From Io17-Chloro-G2 sp034428715 (GTDB taxonomy: Bacteria; Chloroflexota; Dehalococcoidia; Lucifugimonadales; UBA3495): DNA of 44,424 nucleotides. The notes beneath the pieces are model-generated. The model did not search any database. It saw only the letters and a program-made list of their open reading frames with translations, and was not told where the DNA came from. Where the stretch lies: assembly GCA_034428715.1 (NCBI GenBank), contig DAOUHE010000148.1, forward strand, positions 1 to 44,424, read 5' to 3'. The position numbers and the translations under genes were made by a program. Below are positions 33,508 to 40,956 of the stretch, piece by piece (the stretch's first letter is position 1; the number at the start of each line of letters is the position of its first letter).

Positions 33508-33693
33508 TTATAGACTAGCTTTTCGGACACCGGGTAATTCACCGGCCAGGGCCAGTTGCCTAAAGCAGATTCGGCACAGGCCGAAATGCCGGATGTAAGC
33601 CCTGGGCCGGCCGCACCGGTGACAGCGGCTATTTTTTCGCACCGGAAACTTAGGTTCTCGCAACCACTTTTGGATTTTGGACGCCTTGGCCAA
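33508..33693 (-). CDS. rpsZ: Small ribosomal subunit protein uS14, zinc type Z
   Basis: S14 of 61 residues, the short zinc-containing form: CHRCGRPRAYIRHFGLCRICF gives the two CxxC pairs, and the C-terminus LALAGELPGVRKASL is typical. Its place between rplE and rpsH is normal. The zinc-free long form is not in this window. Confidence 0.96.
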   Translation of the reverse strand: MAKASKIQKWLREPKFPVRKNSRCHRCGRPRAYIRHFGLCRICFRQLALAGELPGVRKASL

Positions 33694-33702
33694 ATGGTCT
33701 CC

Positions 33703-34527
33703 TTACGTCGCCTTGACGAACGGCATTCCGTACATCTCTAGGAGACGGACGGCTTCAGAATCGTTTCGGGCCGAGGTTGTTATCGTCACTTGCAGACCCC
33801 GTAAGCGGTCCACCTGGTTATAATCGATCTCCGGGAAAATGATCTGCTCGCGAATGCCAATCGAGAAATTCCCCCTGCCGTCGAAGCCACGGCGAGGCAG
33901 CCCTCTGAAGTCTCTGATACGGGGTAAAGCCGTATTGATGAAGCGGTCTAGGAAGTGATACATGCGGGCGCCCCTAAGGGTGACCGAAGTACCGATAGGG
34001 TTGCCTTCGCGAACTTTGAATCCCGCGATGGATTTGCGTGCCCGGTTCACCACCGGCTTTTGGCCGGTGATGGTCGAAAGGTCTTGGGTGGCGGCCTCCA
34101 TGGCCCGGCCATTGGTCAAAGCCTCACCCAGCCCTATATTGAGCACTATCTTTTGGACCCTGGGAACCTCCATGGGGTTGGTGAATCCAAACTCCCGCAT
34201 CATGCCGGGAATGATCTCATTCCGGTACATGTCCCGCAGCCGTGGCGCAGGGACACTTGCAGCCGCTTCCTCAATGGGGGGCTCATCGGCCACTGCGGTA
34301 GCGGCTGGCCGCCGGGCGCGGGTAGTCCGGGTTCCCGATGCTGCCCGCTGACGCCGGGGGGCCGGCTTTGGGGCCTCTTCGGCGGGCGCCTCGTCTGAAC
34401 CGCCGTCTTGGGTAGCTTCCGCTCCAGCATCATCAGCCTGATTGGCGGATTCCGCCTTGGGTGTCTCTTCCTGAGAAGTCTTCTCCGGGTCCCCCGCCTG
34501 TTCTTCCACCTGTTCGTTATCCAACAT
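33703..34527 (-). CDS. rplE: Large ribosomal subunit protein uL5 with long acidic N-terminal extension
   Basis: L5 of about 274 residues, where 180 is usual. The core begins near RLRDMYRNEIIPGMMREFGFTNPMEVPRVQKIVLNIGLGEA and ends with SARNDSEAVRLLEMYGMPF. Ahead of it about 95 residues are rich in Glu, Ala, Pro and Gln, followed by a short basic patch (APRRQRAASGTRTTRARRPAA). The start at 34527 is preferred because AGGAAG stands nine bases upstream; the GTG at 34545 is in the same frame. The gene overlaps rplX by 11 bases. The extension is in frame with no stop, so it is real coding sequence unless an unseen downstream start is used. Confidence 0.93.
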   Translation of the reverse strand: MLDNEQVEEQAGDPEKTSQEETPKAESANQADDAGAEATQDGGSDEAPAEEAPKPAPRRQRAASGTRTTRARRPAATAVADEPPIEEAAASVPAPRLRDMYRNEIIPGMMREFGFTNPMEVPRVQKIVLNIGLGEALTNGRAMEAATQDLSTITGQKPVVNRARKSIAGFKVREGNPIGTSVTLRGARMYHFLDRFINTALPRIRDFRGLPRRGFDGRGNFSIGIREQIIFPEIDYNQVDRLRGLQVTITTSARNDSEAVRLLEMYGMPFVKAT

Positions 34528-34837
34528 CGTCGATGACTTCCTCACACTTGGGGCAACTTCGCACCCGAGCGCCCGTCTCGAGAAATACTATCTTTGGTTT
34601 GGTGGGCCTGCTGCACTTGTTGCAAAGCAACACCACGTTGGAAACATGGATGGCCGCTTCCTGTTGAATGCGGCCCGATTGACGTACTCCGGGGCGAGGC
34701 CGGACGTGCCGGGTGATCATGTTGACACCCTCTACCACTATCCGGTTGGCCTTGGTATCTTGCCTATCGACCCTTCCCGTTTTGCCTTTGTCTTTGCCGG
34801 CTACAACCAAAACGCTGTCCCCGCTGCGGATGCGCAC
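34517..34837 (-). CDS. rplX: Large ribosomal subunit protein uL24
   Basis: L24 of 106 residues. MRIRSGDSVLVVAGKDKGKTGRV and VVEGVNMITRHVRPRPGVRQSGRIQQEAAIHVSNV are typical of this assembly-initiator protein. The C-terminus holds a CNKC and CPKC pair, a zinc-ribbon feature found in many bacterial L24. The GTG start shares one base with the rplN stop (TAGTG). Confidence 0.96.
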   Translation of the reverse strand: MRIRSGDSVLVVAGKDKGKTGRVDRQDTKANRIVVEGVNMITRHVRPRPGVRQSGRIQQEAAIHVSNVVLLCNKCSRPTKPKIVFLETGARVRSCPKCEEVIDDVG

Positions 34838-35205
34838 TATACCACCTCTGGCGCCAGGGAAATGATTCGCATGAAACCTTTGTCCCGCAATTCCCGTGCT
34901 ACCGGGCCAAAGATGCGGGTGCCTCGGGGCAACTGGTTTTCTTGAAGCAAAACCGCGGCATTATCGTCGAACCTGATGTAGGTGCCATCGGGACGGCGGC
35001 GAGGCTGGGCTTGTCGAATCACCACCGCCTTGACCACTTCGCCCTTCCGAACCGGGGAATTAGGCGCCGCTTCCCGAACGTTGCAAACCACGATGTCGCC
35101 AACATGGGCGTATTTGCGGCGCCCACTGCCGGGAATGTTGATCAGGCGGATGATTTTGGCGCCACTGTTGTCGGCAACGGTCAAGCGCGTATAGGTCTGA
35201 ATCAT
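34837..35205 (-). CDS. rplN: Large ribosomal subunit protein uL14
   Basis: L14 of 122 residues. MIQTYTRLTVADNSGAKIIRLINIPG, AVVIRQAQPRRRPDGTYIRFDDNAAVLL and GTRIFGPVARELRDKGFMRIISLAPEVV are the complete family pattern. The ATG shares one base with the rpsQ stop (TAATG), a sign of coupled translation. Confidence 0.97.
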   Translation of the reverse strand: MIQTYTRLTVADNSGAKIIRLINIPGSGRRKYAHVGDIVVCNVREAAPNSPVRKGEVVKAVVIRQAQPRRRPDGTYIRFDDNAAVLLQENQLPRGTRIFGPVARELRDKGFMRIISLAPEVV

Positions 35206-35669
35206 TACTGGCCATCCTTGTCGTCCTGGCCTTCCTCGGCCGAGGTCTCTTCTTCCTGGTCCCCCGCCGTTTCCCCCGAAGATTCTTCGGAGGACTCTTC
35301 GGAAGCGGCTTCGATCTCCGGAGAATCGTCCGCCACCGCAGCTTCTGACGCATCCTCGGCCTCGGGAATCACGATCACCGCATCACTCTCCAGCTCACTG
35401 GGGGCTACATCGGCCACCTGCCGGCGCTGTAATATCTCCATGAGGCGCCAGTGCTTTGATTTCGAGATCGGTCTGGTTTCCTCTATTCGGACTACGTCGC
35501 CCAACCGGCACTGGTTTTCCGGATCGTGTACCTGGAACCGGGCGACTCGGCGCATCATTTTGCCGTAGAGCCGATGGCGTTGTTTCCACACCATCTCCAC
35601 CACGGCTGTCTTTTCTCGTCCCGTTCGCACCACGGATCCGACGCGAACCTTTCGCATAGATCTGGCCAC
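35205..35669 (-). CDS. rpsQ: Small ribosomal subunit protein uS17 with acidic C-terminal tail
   Basis: The first 85 residues are a normal S17: VGSVVRTGREKTAVVEMVWKQRHRLYGKMMRRVARFQVHDPENQCRLGDVVRIEETRPISKSKHWRL. Another 65 or so residues follow, dominated by Glu, Ser, Ala and Asp and ending EEETSAEEGQDDKDGQ; S17 is usually about 85-90 residues. The start is GTG at 35669, supported by GGAGG seven bases upstream. rpmC ends two bases before it. Confidence 0.95.
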   Translation of the reverse strand: MARSMRKVRVGSVVRTGREKTAVVEMVWKQRHRLYGKMMRRVARFQVHDPENQCRLGDVVRIEETRPISKSKHWRLMEILQRRQVADVAPSELESDAVIVIPEAEDASEAAVADDSPEIEAASEESSEESSGETAGDQEEETSAEEGQDDKDGQ

Positions 35670-35671
35670 GA

Positions 35672-35869
35672 TTAACCCTCCACCAACTCGCGTTCGCGCA
35701 TCACCGTTTTTATTCGTGCGATGGACCTGCGGGCTGAACGCGGGATATTTGTATTGGGCAGTTGATTTGTGGCCGCCCTAAATCTCAAATGCATTAATTC
35801 CTGGTAAGACTTGGCCAACTCCTCTTTGAGTTGAATGTCGGTCAATTCCCTGATTTCTCTAATCAACAA
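35672..35869 (-). CDS. rpmC: Large ribosomal subunit protein uL29
   Basis: L29 of 65 residues. LIREIRELTDIQLKEELAKSYQELMHLRFRAATNQLPN and RRSIARIKTVMRERE show the two-helix hairpin that sits at the peptide exit and binds trigger factor and SRP. It lies between rplP and rpsQ as usual. Confidence 0.96.
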   Translation of the reverse strand: MLIREIRELTDIQLKEELAKSYQELMHLRFRAATNQLPNTNIPRSARRSIARIKTVMRERELVEG

Positions 35870-35906
35870 AGCCGGTTCCTTTATCCTTTGACTACCCTGC
35901 GCCTAA

Positions 35907-36344
35907 TTAACCCGCGCCTCCGGCCAAAACCGCCAGCCGGTCGCGGGATACGGTTTTGGTAGGGATCGGCAATTTATGTGATGCTAATTTCAGTGCGTCG
36001 ATAGCTTCTTGCCGGGGAACCCCGGCCACTTCAAACAGTATGCGTCCCGGTTTGACCACAGCCACCCAGTAATCCACCGCTGCCTTGCCTCCGCCCATGC
36101 GGGTCTCGGCCGCCTTTTTGGTGACCGACTTATCGGGGAAAATCCGTACCCAAACTTGGCCGCCTCTTTTAAGGTGGCGCGTCACCGCGACTCGAGCTGC
36201 CTCTATTTGGCGGGCGGTTATCCAATCACAACCCATGGCCTTTAGGCCGAACTCGCCAAAATCGACGGTATTGCCACCGGTGGCGGCACCCTTCCGGCGG
36301 CCGCGGAAGCTTTTTCGGAATTTTGTTCGTTTGGGCAGTAACAT
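35907..36344 (-). CDS. rplP: Large ribosomal subunit protein uL16
   Basis: L16 of 145 residues. MLLPKRTKFRKSFRGRRKGAATGGNTVDFGEFGLKA is the conserved N-terminus; WVRIFPDKSVTKKAAETRMGGGKAAVDYWVAVVKPGRILFEVAGV is the core near the A-site. Order rpsC-rplP-rpmC is standard. Confidence 0.97.
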   Translation of the reverse strand: MLLPKRTKFRKSFRGRRKGAATGGNTVDFGEFGLKAMGCDWITARQIEAARVAVTRHLKRGGQVWVRIFPDKSVTKKAAETRMGGGKAAVDYWVAVVKPGRILFEVAGVPRQEAIDALKLASHKLPIPTKTVSRDRLAVLAGGAG

Positions 36345-36406
36345 CTGGTACCCCTCATAGTTAAACGCCGGACCATTGAAAATCGCCCGGCACCCTCGTG
36401 CTTCGG

Positions 36407-37141
36407 TTAAATGTCGTCATCAATCAAGATCTCTTCATCCGGTTCACCGGCCTGCACGGTCACCTCAATGGTTTCCAACTCCTCCTCTATCTCCGGAGGA
36501 GGAGGCAAAATCTCTCCGCGGTACACCCAGACCTTTACTCCGACCCTCCCCATTGCGGTGTGGGCTTCGGCCAAAGAGTAATCTATATCCGCCCTCAAGG
36601 TGTGGAGGGGGACCTGGCCCAGCATGAATTTTTCAACTCGGGCGATCTCGGAGCCGGAGATCCTGCCTTTTACGATGATCTTGATGCCCTGTGCCCCGCC
36701 CTGCATGGCCCTTTGCCCGGCCTGCCTCATAGCACGCCGGTAGGCGACGCGCCGCTCCATCTGGTCGGCTATGTTCCTGGCAACCAGGTAGGAGTCAATC
36801 TCTGGCTGTTCAACTTCGATGATATTGAGTTGGATCCTCCGGCCGGTTATCTCTTCCAGCTTGGTCCGCAGGTTTTTGACCCGCTCTCCATCCCGGCCGA
36901 TGAGGATTCCGGGCCGGGCGGAACGAATGTTGATCACACTGTCCTGGGCGCCCCGGTCGATCTCGACCCGCGATATGCCAGCATCGGCGAATCCTTTGTA
37001 TTCATCGCGGATACTATTTCGAAGCCTCAGGTCTTCCAGCACCAACTTACGGTAGTTGGTGGCGTTCGAGGCGTACCAATGGGCTTTCCAATCTTTGATG
37101 ATACCTAAACGAAATCCGTATGGATGGGTCTTGTGGCCCAT
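36407..37141 (-). CDS. rpsC: Small ribosomal subunit protein uS3
   Basis: S3 of 244 residues. MGHKTHPYGFRLGIIKDWKAHWYA, the KH domain (IRSARPGILIGRDGERVKNLR) and GAQGIKIIVKGRISGSEIAR are typical of this mRNA-entry protein. The C-terminus adds a proline-rich and acidic tail (PPPPEIEEELETIEV... ending DEEILIDDDI), longer than in most bacteria, in line with other acidic tails in this cluster. Confidence 0.97.
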   Translation of the reverse strand: MGHKTHPYGFRLGIIKDWKAHWYASNATNYRKLVLEDLRLRNSIRDEYKGFADAGISRVEIDRGAQDSVINIRSARPGILIGRDGERVKNLRTKLEEITGRRIQLNIIEVEQPEIDSYLVARNIADQMERRVAYRRAMRQAGQRAMQGGAQGIKIIVKGRISGSEIARVEKFMLGQVPLHTLRADIDYSLAEAHTAMGRVGVKVWVYRGEILPPPPEIEEELETIEVTVQAGEPDEEILIDDDI

Positions 37142-37144
37142 GAT

Positions 37145-37489
37145 CTAGGCCTCCTCTTCGTCGTTTACGATCACAGTCAAGTGACAGGTGGGTTTGAGGA
37201 TCCGGCCCATGCGGCCCCGAGCCCTGGGCCGGAACCGCTTCAGAGGCTTCGCCCGATCGGCGGTGATCTGAACGATCCTTAAAGAATCTCGGTTCATCAA
37301 CATGTTGTTTTCGGCGTTGGCCGCCGCAGAATTAACCACCTTATACACTGTCTTGGCCCATGGGGAAGTCAAAAGCCCCAGGGTGTTCAATGCATCGTTC
37401 ACCGATTGGCCGCGAACCAGATCCAAAATCGGCTTCAACCTTTTCTGGGAAGCGCCCAATGATTTTGCGAATGCCCTAACGGGAGGCAT
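37145..37489 (-). CDS. rplV: Large ribosomal subunit protein uL22
   Basis: L22 of 114 residues. AFAKSLGASQKRLKPILDLVRGQSVNDALNTL and RFRPRARGRMGRILKPTCHLTVIV are conserved; the basic loop lines the exit tunnel, the region where macrolide changes occur. It ends three bases before rpsC begins. Confidence 0.97.
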   Translation of the reverse strand: MPPVRAFAKSLGASQKRLKPILDLVRGQSVNDALNTLGLLTSPWAKTVYKVVNSAAANAENNMLMNRDSLRIVQITADRAKPLKRFRPRARGRMGRILKPTCHLTVIVNDEEEA

Positions 37490-37493
37490 GACG

Positions 37494-37778
37494 TTACCTT
37501 GCCCTACTAGACCGTTCGGATCGCCCCAAATGGCCTCGGTAGGTCCTGGTGGGAGAAAACTCCCCCAGCCGGTGGCCCACCATGTTTTCGGTTATGAATA
37601 CCGGTACGTGCCGGCGGCCGTCATGCACACCGATGGTCAGACTGACCATGTCCGGCATGATCATCGACGCCCGAGACCAAGTCCGGATCACCGTCTGCGT
37701 GCCAGAGCGCTGTACCGCTTCCACTTTCTTCGCCAATTTGGGGTGCACGTATGGACCCTTTTTTATCGACCGGGACAA
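37494..37778 (-). CDS. rpsS: Small ribosomal subunit protein uS19
   Basis: S19 of 94 residues. MSRSIKKGPYVHPKLAKKV, TWSRASMIMPDMVSLTIGVHDGRRHVPVFITENMVGHRLGEFSPTRTYRGH are diagnostic of this head protein. It begins one base after the rplB stop. Confidence 0.97.
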   Translation of the reverse strand: MSRSIKKGPYVHPKLAKKVEAVQRSGTQTVIRTWSRASMIMPDMVSLTIGVHDGRRHVPVFITENMVGHRLGEFSPTRTYRGHLGRSERSSRAR

Positions 37779-37779
37779 T

Positions 37780-38613
37780 CTACCTTCTCCTACCCCGGCG
37801 GATTATCAGGCTTTCGGAAGCCTTGTTCTTGCGCCGGGTCTTGTGGCCTAAAGTGGGCTTGCCGGTGGGCGACTTTGGTCCCGGCATGCCAATGGGCGAA
37901 CGGCCTTCCCCGCCACCGTGGGGATGGTCAACTGGGTTTTTGGCGACACCTCGTACTTGAGGACGGCGGCCAAGGTGCCGTCTTGCTCCGGCTTTACCGA
38001 GGCTTTCATTCTTATGGTCGGGATTTGATAGCTGACCCACACTGGCCCGGCAGACCAGTAGGATTCGCCGCATCTCTCCAGAGGGCAGGCGCACCAGAAC
38101 GTGATCACCTTCACGAGAAAGGACCTGGGCGCCGCAGCCGGCACTTCTAGCCAACTGTCCGCCCCTGAAGGGGGTCAGCTCCAGATTGTGAACCACGGTT
38201 CCTGTCGGAATATTCTGCAGAGGCAGGCAGTTACCTGGACGGATTTCCGCCTGGGGGCCGGATTCGATCACGTCTCCAGGAGAAAGGCCCAAGGGAGCTA
38301 GGATATAGCTTTTTTCGCCATCGACATAATAGACCAGCGCTATCCTGGTGGTCCGGTTTGGGTCGTACTCGATGGAGATGACCTTGCCCGGAACACCGTC
38401 CTTCTTCCTTTTGAAATCTACCTTGCGGTACATCTGCCGGGACCCACCGCCCCGGCTACGGGTTGTTATCTTACCCCGGTTATTCCTTCCAGCGTGGTTG
38501 GCCTTACGCTCCAACAACGACTTTTCCGGCTTGCTGCGCGTAATCTCTTCAAATGAAGGACGCACGGCGTTGCGGGTGCCGGGGGTCACTGGCCTAAGAT
38601 TTTTTAACGGCAT
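37780..38613 (-). CDS. rplB: Large ribosomal subunit protein uL2
   Basis: L2 of 277 residues. KPEKSLLERKANHAGRNNRGKITTRSRGGGSRQMYR and the C-terminal DHPHGGGEGRSPIGMPGPKSPTGKPTLGHKTRRKNK carry the conserved HPHGGGEG next to the peptidyl transferase centre (His important in the family). Length is normal, with no acidic tail. Confidence 0.97.
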   Translation of the reverse strand: MPLKNLRPVTPGTRNAVRPSFEEITRSKPEKSLLERKANHAGRNNRGKITTRSRGGGSRQMYRKVDFKRKKDGVPGKVISIEYDPNRTTRIALVYYVDGEKSYILAPLGLSPGDVIESGPQAEIRPGNCLPLQNIPTGTVVHNLELTPFRGGQLARSAGCGAQVLSREGDHVLVRLPSGEMRRILLVCRASVGQLSNPDHKNESLGKAGARRHLGRRPQVRGVAKNPVDHPHGGGEGRSPIGMPGPKSPTGKPTLGHKTRRKNKASESLIIRRGRRR

Positions 38614-38642
38614 CTAAACGTCCCTTTCAACAACGCCATTAT

Positions 38643-38927
38643 CTAGATTCCTTCGACAATTTCGATCCGGTCGCCCGGTTTCAGGGTGACCACGGCTTTT
38701 TTAACGTCGGGCTGTTTGGTGGTCCGGGGACCGTATCGCTTCTGCTTGCCCCTCAACTTGGTGGTATTAACGTCCAAAACGGTGACATTAAAACTCTGCG
38801 CCACCGCCTGTTTTACTTCCACTTTATTCGCGCCCATCGCCACGTGAAAGGTGTATTTCCCCGATTCCTGCAGCAGGGTGCTTTTTTCCGTTATCGTCGG
38901 TTTGATCAGTACCCGGTGAATGTCCAT
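38643..38927 (-). CDS. rplW: Large ribosomal subunit protein uL23
   Basis: L23 of 94 residues. VLIKPTITEKSTLLQESGKYTFHVAMGANKVEVKQAV and NTTKLRGKQKRYGPRTTKQPDVKKAVVTL show the exit-site protein that docks chaperones. It starts directly at the end of rplD. Confidence 0.96.
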   Translation of the reverse strand: MDIHRVLIKPTITEKSTLLQESGKYTFHVAMGANKVEVKQAVAQSFNVTVLDVNTTKLRGKQKRYGPRTTKQPDVKKAVVTLKPGDRIEIVEGI

Positions 38928-39689
38928 CTACTCTTTTTCCTCATCACCGGCGGATTCAGCCTCGTCGGCGGGTGCGACAGGTTCCGGCTCTTGCACCGGC
39001 TCCGGCGTCGAGGAGGCAGACGGCAGGCCCGAGCCTGAGACGTTGCTTCCCCTGCGGCCGTGGGGATCCGACGCCAGACTTTTTTCAGCCCACCGTACCG
39101 CCTCCAGTGTTATCACCAGGGTTTCACGGCTCAATAATTCTTGAGCATTGAGTTGGTTCACGGGTAGGGTCCAAATCTTTGGGATATTATGGGCAGACCT
39201 GACCACGGCTGTAACGGAACCCTGGGTCACAAAAAGCGCGGAACCGGTGAGACCCAGGTTGTTCAGCAAATCTACCATTGACCTGGTCTTTCCGTTGACG
39301 GTGTCCATGGAATCTAGGCACACCAACCGGCCTTCACTGGCCTTTGCCGAGAGAACGCACCGCAACGCGGTCCGCCGCATGCGCTTGGGCAGCGACTTAC
39401 GGTAGCTGCGGGGATGGGGACCGAACACCACGCCACCATGCCGCCATTGGGGGGCCCGAATGCTTCCTTGCCGGGCCCGGCCCGTGTGCTTTTGGATCCA
39501 AGGTTTCCTCCCACCTCCGGAAACCTGGGCCCTGGTCTTGGTGTCGTGGGTACCTTGCCTTTTGTTTAGCTGATACGTGACCAGCGCCTGGTGAACCAGC
39601 GAATGGTTCATCGGCACATTAAACACGGCATCGTCCAGATCGACGGTGTCAACCACTTCGCCTGTTTGGGATTTAACCGCTACTTCCAT
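38928..39689 (-). CDS. rplD: Large ribosomal subunit protein uL4 with acidic C-terminal tail
   Basis: L4 of 253 residues. KRQGTHDTKTRAQVSGGGRKPWIQKHTGRARQGSIRAPQWRHGGVVFGPHPRSY is the tunnel-lining loop. In E. coli L4 represses its own operon. The C-terminus extends about 45 residues past the usual end (after LITLEAVRWAEK) with a Ser, Pro, Glu and Ala rich stretch ending DEAESAGDEEKE. AAGG precedes the ATG by four bases; rplC ends 149 bases upstream. Confidence 0.95.
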   Translation of the reverse strand: MEVAVKSQTGEVVDTVDLDDAVFNVPMNHSLVHQALVTYQLNKRQGTHDTKTRAQVSGGGRKPWIQKHTGRARQGSIRAPQWRHGGVVFGPHPRSYRKSLPKRMRRTALRCVLSAKASEGRLVCLDSMDTVNGKTRSMVDLLNNLGLTGSALFVTQGSVTAVVRSAHNIPKIWTLPVNQLNAQELLSRETLVITLEAVRWAEKSLASDPHGRRGSNVSGSGLPSASSTPEPVQEPEPVAPADEAESAGDEEKE

Positions 39690-39706
39690 AAATCCTTAAG
39701 GGACCC

Positions 39707-39838
39707 CTACGCCTGTTCCTGGCGTCCTTGTTCTTGACTTTCCGGGTGCTAGTCTGCCGAACCTTGGCCACCGTCAGTTTCAGCCTCTGGATCTTCGCCC
39801 TCGGGCTGTTGGGCTTCCGGTTCTTCGTTATCCGTTTG
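39707..39838 (-). pseudogene. In-frame acidic remnant after the rplC stop
   Basis: Read in the rplC frame past its TAG (39841-39839), 29 sense codons follow (starting QTDNEEPEAQQPEGED and ending QGSAD) to a second TAG at 39751-39749, then 13 more codons (HPESQEQGRQEQA) to a third TAG at 39709-39707. The composition is the same acidic Glu/Asp/Gln/Pro type as the tails of neighbouring proteins, so this seems to be the end of a formerly longer L3 tail cut by CAG-to-TAG changes. Readthrough is possible but less likely, because TAG also ends metK and other genes here. Confidence 0.55.
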
Positions 39839-40561
39839 CTAGACCGCGATGTCTTCGACTTCACCCACCGGGACCTCGGATTCATCCGCACCGGCAGATG
39901 GCGATTCTTGCACCTGGATCATCAGGGGCATAGGCTCTACGGCTGGCTTTACGCTGCGGCGGATCTCCAGTAGCCAGTTAACTGACCCCGGGACGCCGCC
40001 TTTGAGCAGCAATAGGTTTCTTTCCACGTCGACATGAATCACTTGAATACCTTTGACTGTGATTCGCCGGTTTCCCATATGGCCGGGCATCTTCATGCCT
40101 TTGTATACTTTACCGGGAGTGGTCCCTCCCCCGATCGAGCCAGGCGCTCTGGCGCGGTCCGATTGGCCGTGGGTCCGGGGGCCCCCGGCGAACCCGTGCC
40201 GTTTCATCACGCCGGCGAAACCCCGGCCCTTGGACCTGCCGGTCACATCCACGAATTCGCCAGGCTGAAATACGTCCACAGTCAGCCTTTGCCCCACTTG
40301 AAACTCGCCGATATCGTCGGCCCCAACCTCTTTGATGTAACGGGAGGGGAGGCTTTTGTTAAAATGGCCGGTCATGGGTTTGTTGAGTTTTTTGACCTGG
40401 CCAAATCCCAGTTGGACCGCTTCGTATCCATCGGCATCCTGGGTTTTGATATGGGTAACCACACAGGGGCCCGCCTCGACAACGGTCACCGGAACCACTA
40501 TCCCGTCAACCCGGAATACCTGGCTCATCCCCACCTTTTTACCTAGAAAACCTTGAATCAT
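39839..40561 (-). CDS. rplC: Large ribosomal subunit protein uL3 with short acidic tail
   Basis: L3 of 240 residues. MIQGFLGKKVGMSQVF, GFAGVMKRHGFAGGPRTHGQSDRARAPGSIGGGTTPGKVYKGMKMPGHMG and RNLLLLKGGVPGSVN are diagnostic. The normal L3 ends soon after the GxVPG region; here some 35 more residues follow, ending EVPVGEVEDIAV. The reading frame stays acidic beyond the stop (see the remnant at 39707-39838). It begins 27 bases downstream of the rpsJ stop. Confidence 0.95.
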   Translation of the reverse strand: MIQGFLGKKVGMSQVFRVDGIVVPVTVVEAGPCVVTHIKTQDADGYEAVQLGFGQVKKLNKPMTGHFNKSLPSRYIKEVGADDIGEFQVGQRLTVDVFQPGEFVDVTGRSKGRGFAGVMKRHGFAGGPRTHGQSDRARAPGSIGGGTTPGKVYKGMKMPGHMGNRRITVKGIQVIHVDVERNLLLLKGGVPGSVNWLLEIRRSVKPAVEPMPLMIQVQESPSAGADESEVPVGEVEDIAV

Positions 40562-40588
40562 GATGATTGCATTAACTCCAACAGCCGA

Positions 40589-40900
40589 TTAAAGCTTGAT
40601 GGAGATATCCACTCCCGCAGGTAGATTTAGACGGGTCAACGAATCGATGGTCTTGGAGGTTGGCTCTAGAATGTCTATGAGCCGCTTGTGAGTGCGAATC
40701 TCGAAATGCTCCCGGGAATCCTTGTCCACGTGGGGGCTGCGAATGACGCAAAACCGTCTGATATGGGTTGGAAGGGGCACGGGTCCGCCTATCCGCGCTC
40801 CGGTCCTTTCCGCCGTCTCGACGATCTGCCCGGCGGACAGGTCTAGCATCTTGTGGTCAAAGGCTTTAAGTATGATTCGTACTTTCTGTCTGGTAACCAT
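40589..40900 (-). CDS. rpsJ: Small ribosomal subunit protein uS10
   Basis: S10 of 103 residues. KVRIILKAFDHKMLDLSAGQIVETAERTGARIGGPVPLPTHIRRFCVIRSPHVDKDSREHFEIRTHKRLIDI is the full family pattern, including the loop that binds NusB in antitermination. It follows fusA by 56 bases with no tuf gene in between, so the str-like and S10-like units are joined. Confidence 0.97.
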   Translation of the reverse strand: MVTRQKVRIILKAFDHKMLDLSAGQIVETAERTGARIGGPVPLPTHIRRFCVIRSPHVDKDSREHFEIRTHKRLIDILEPTSKTIDSLTRLNLPAGVDISIKL

Positions 40901-40956
40901 CTTAGTCTATCTTCATCGCTAATCTAGATTTGCTCGGTTCCCTGTTGTTTTCTGGG

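Noticed and set aside
34942..35568. Ser-rich plus-strand frame opposite rplN and rpsQ
   Set aside because: Serine richness is the antisense image of the acidic S17 tail (GAA/GAG/GAC read as TTC/CTC/GTC and neighbouring frames).
37302..38150. Long plus-strand open frame opposite rplV, rpsS and rplB
   Set aside because: Antisense to three certain ribosomal genes, with no domain; a shadow of codon bias.
39673..39891. Basic 72-residue minus-strand frame across the rplC-rplD gap
   Set aside because: It is the shifted frame of the acidic L3 tail sequence; Lys/Arg richness arises from reading GAA/CAG-rich sequence out of frame.
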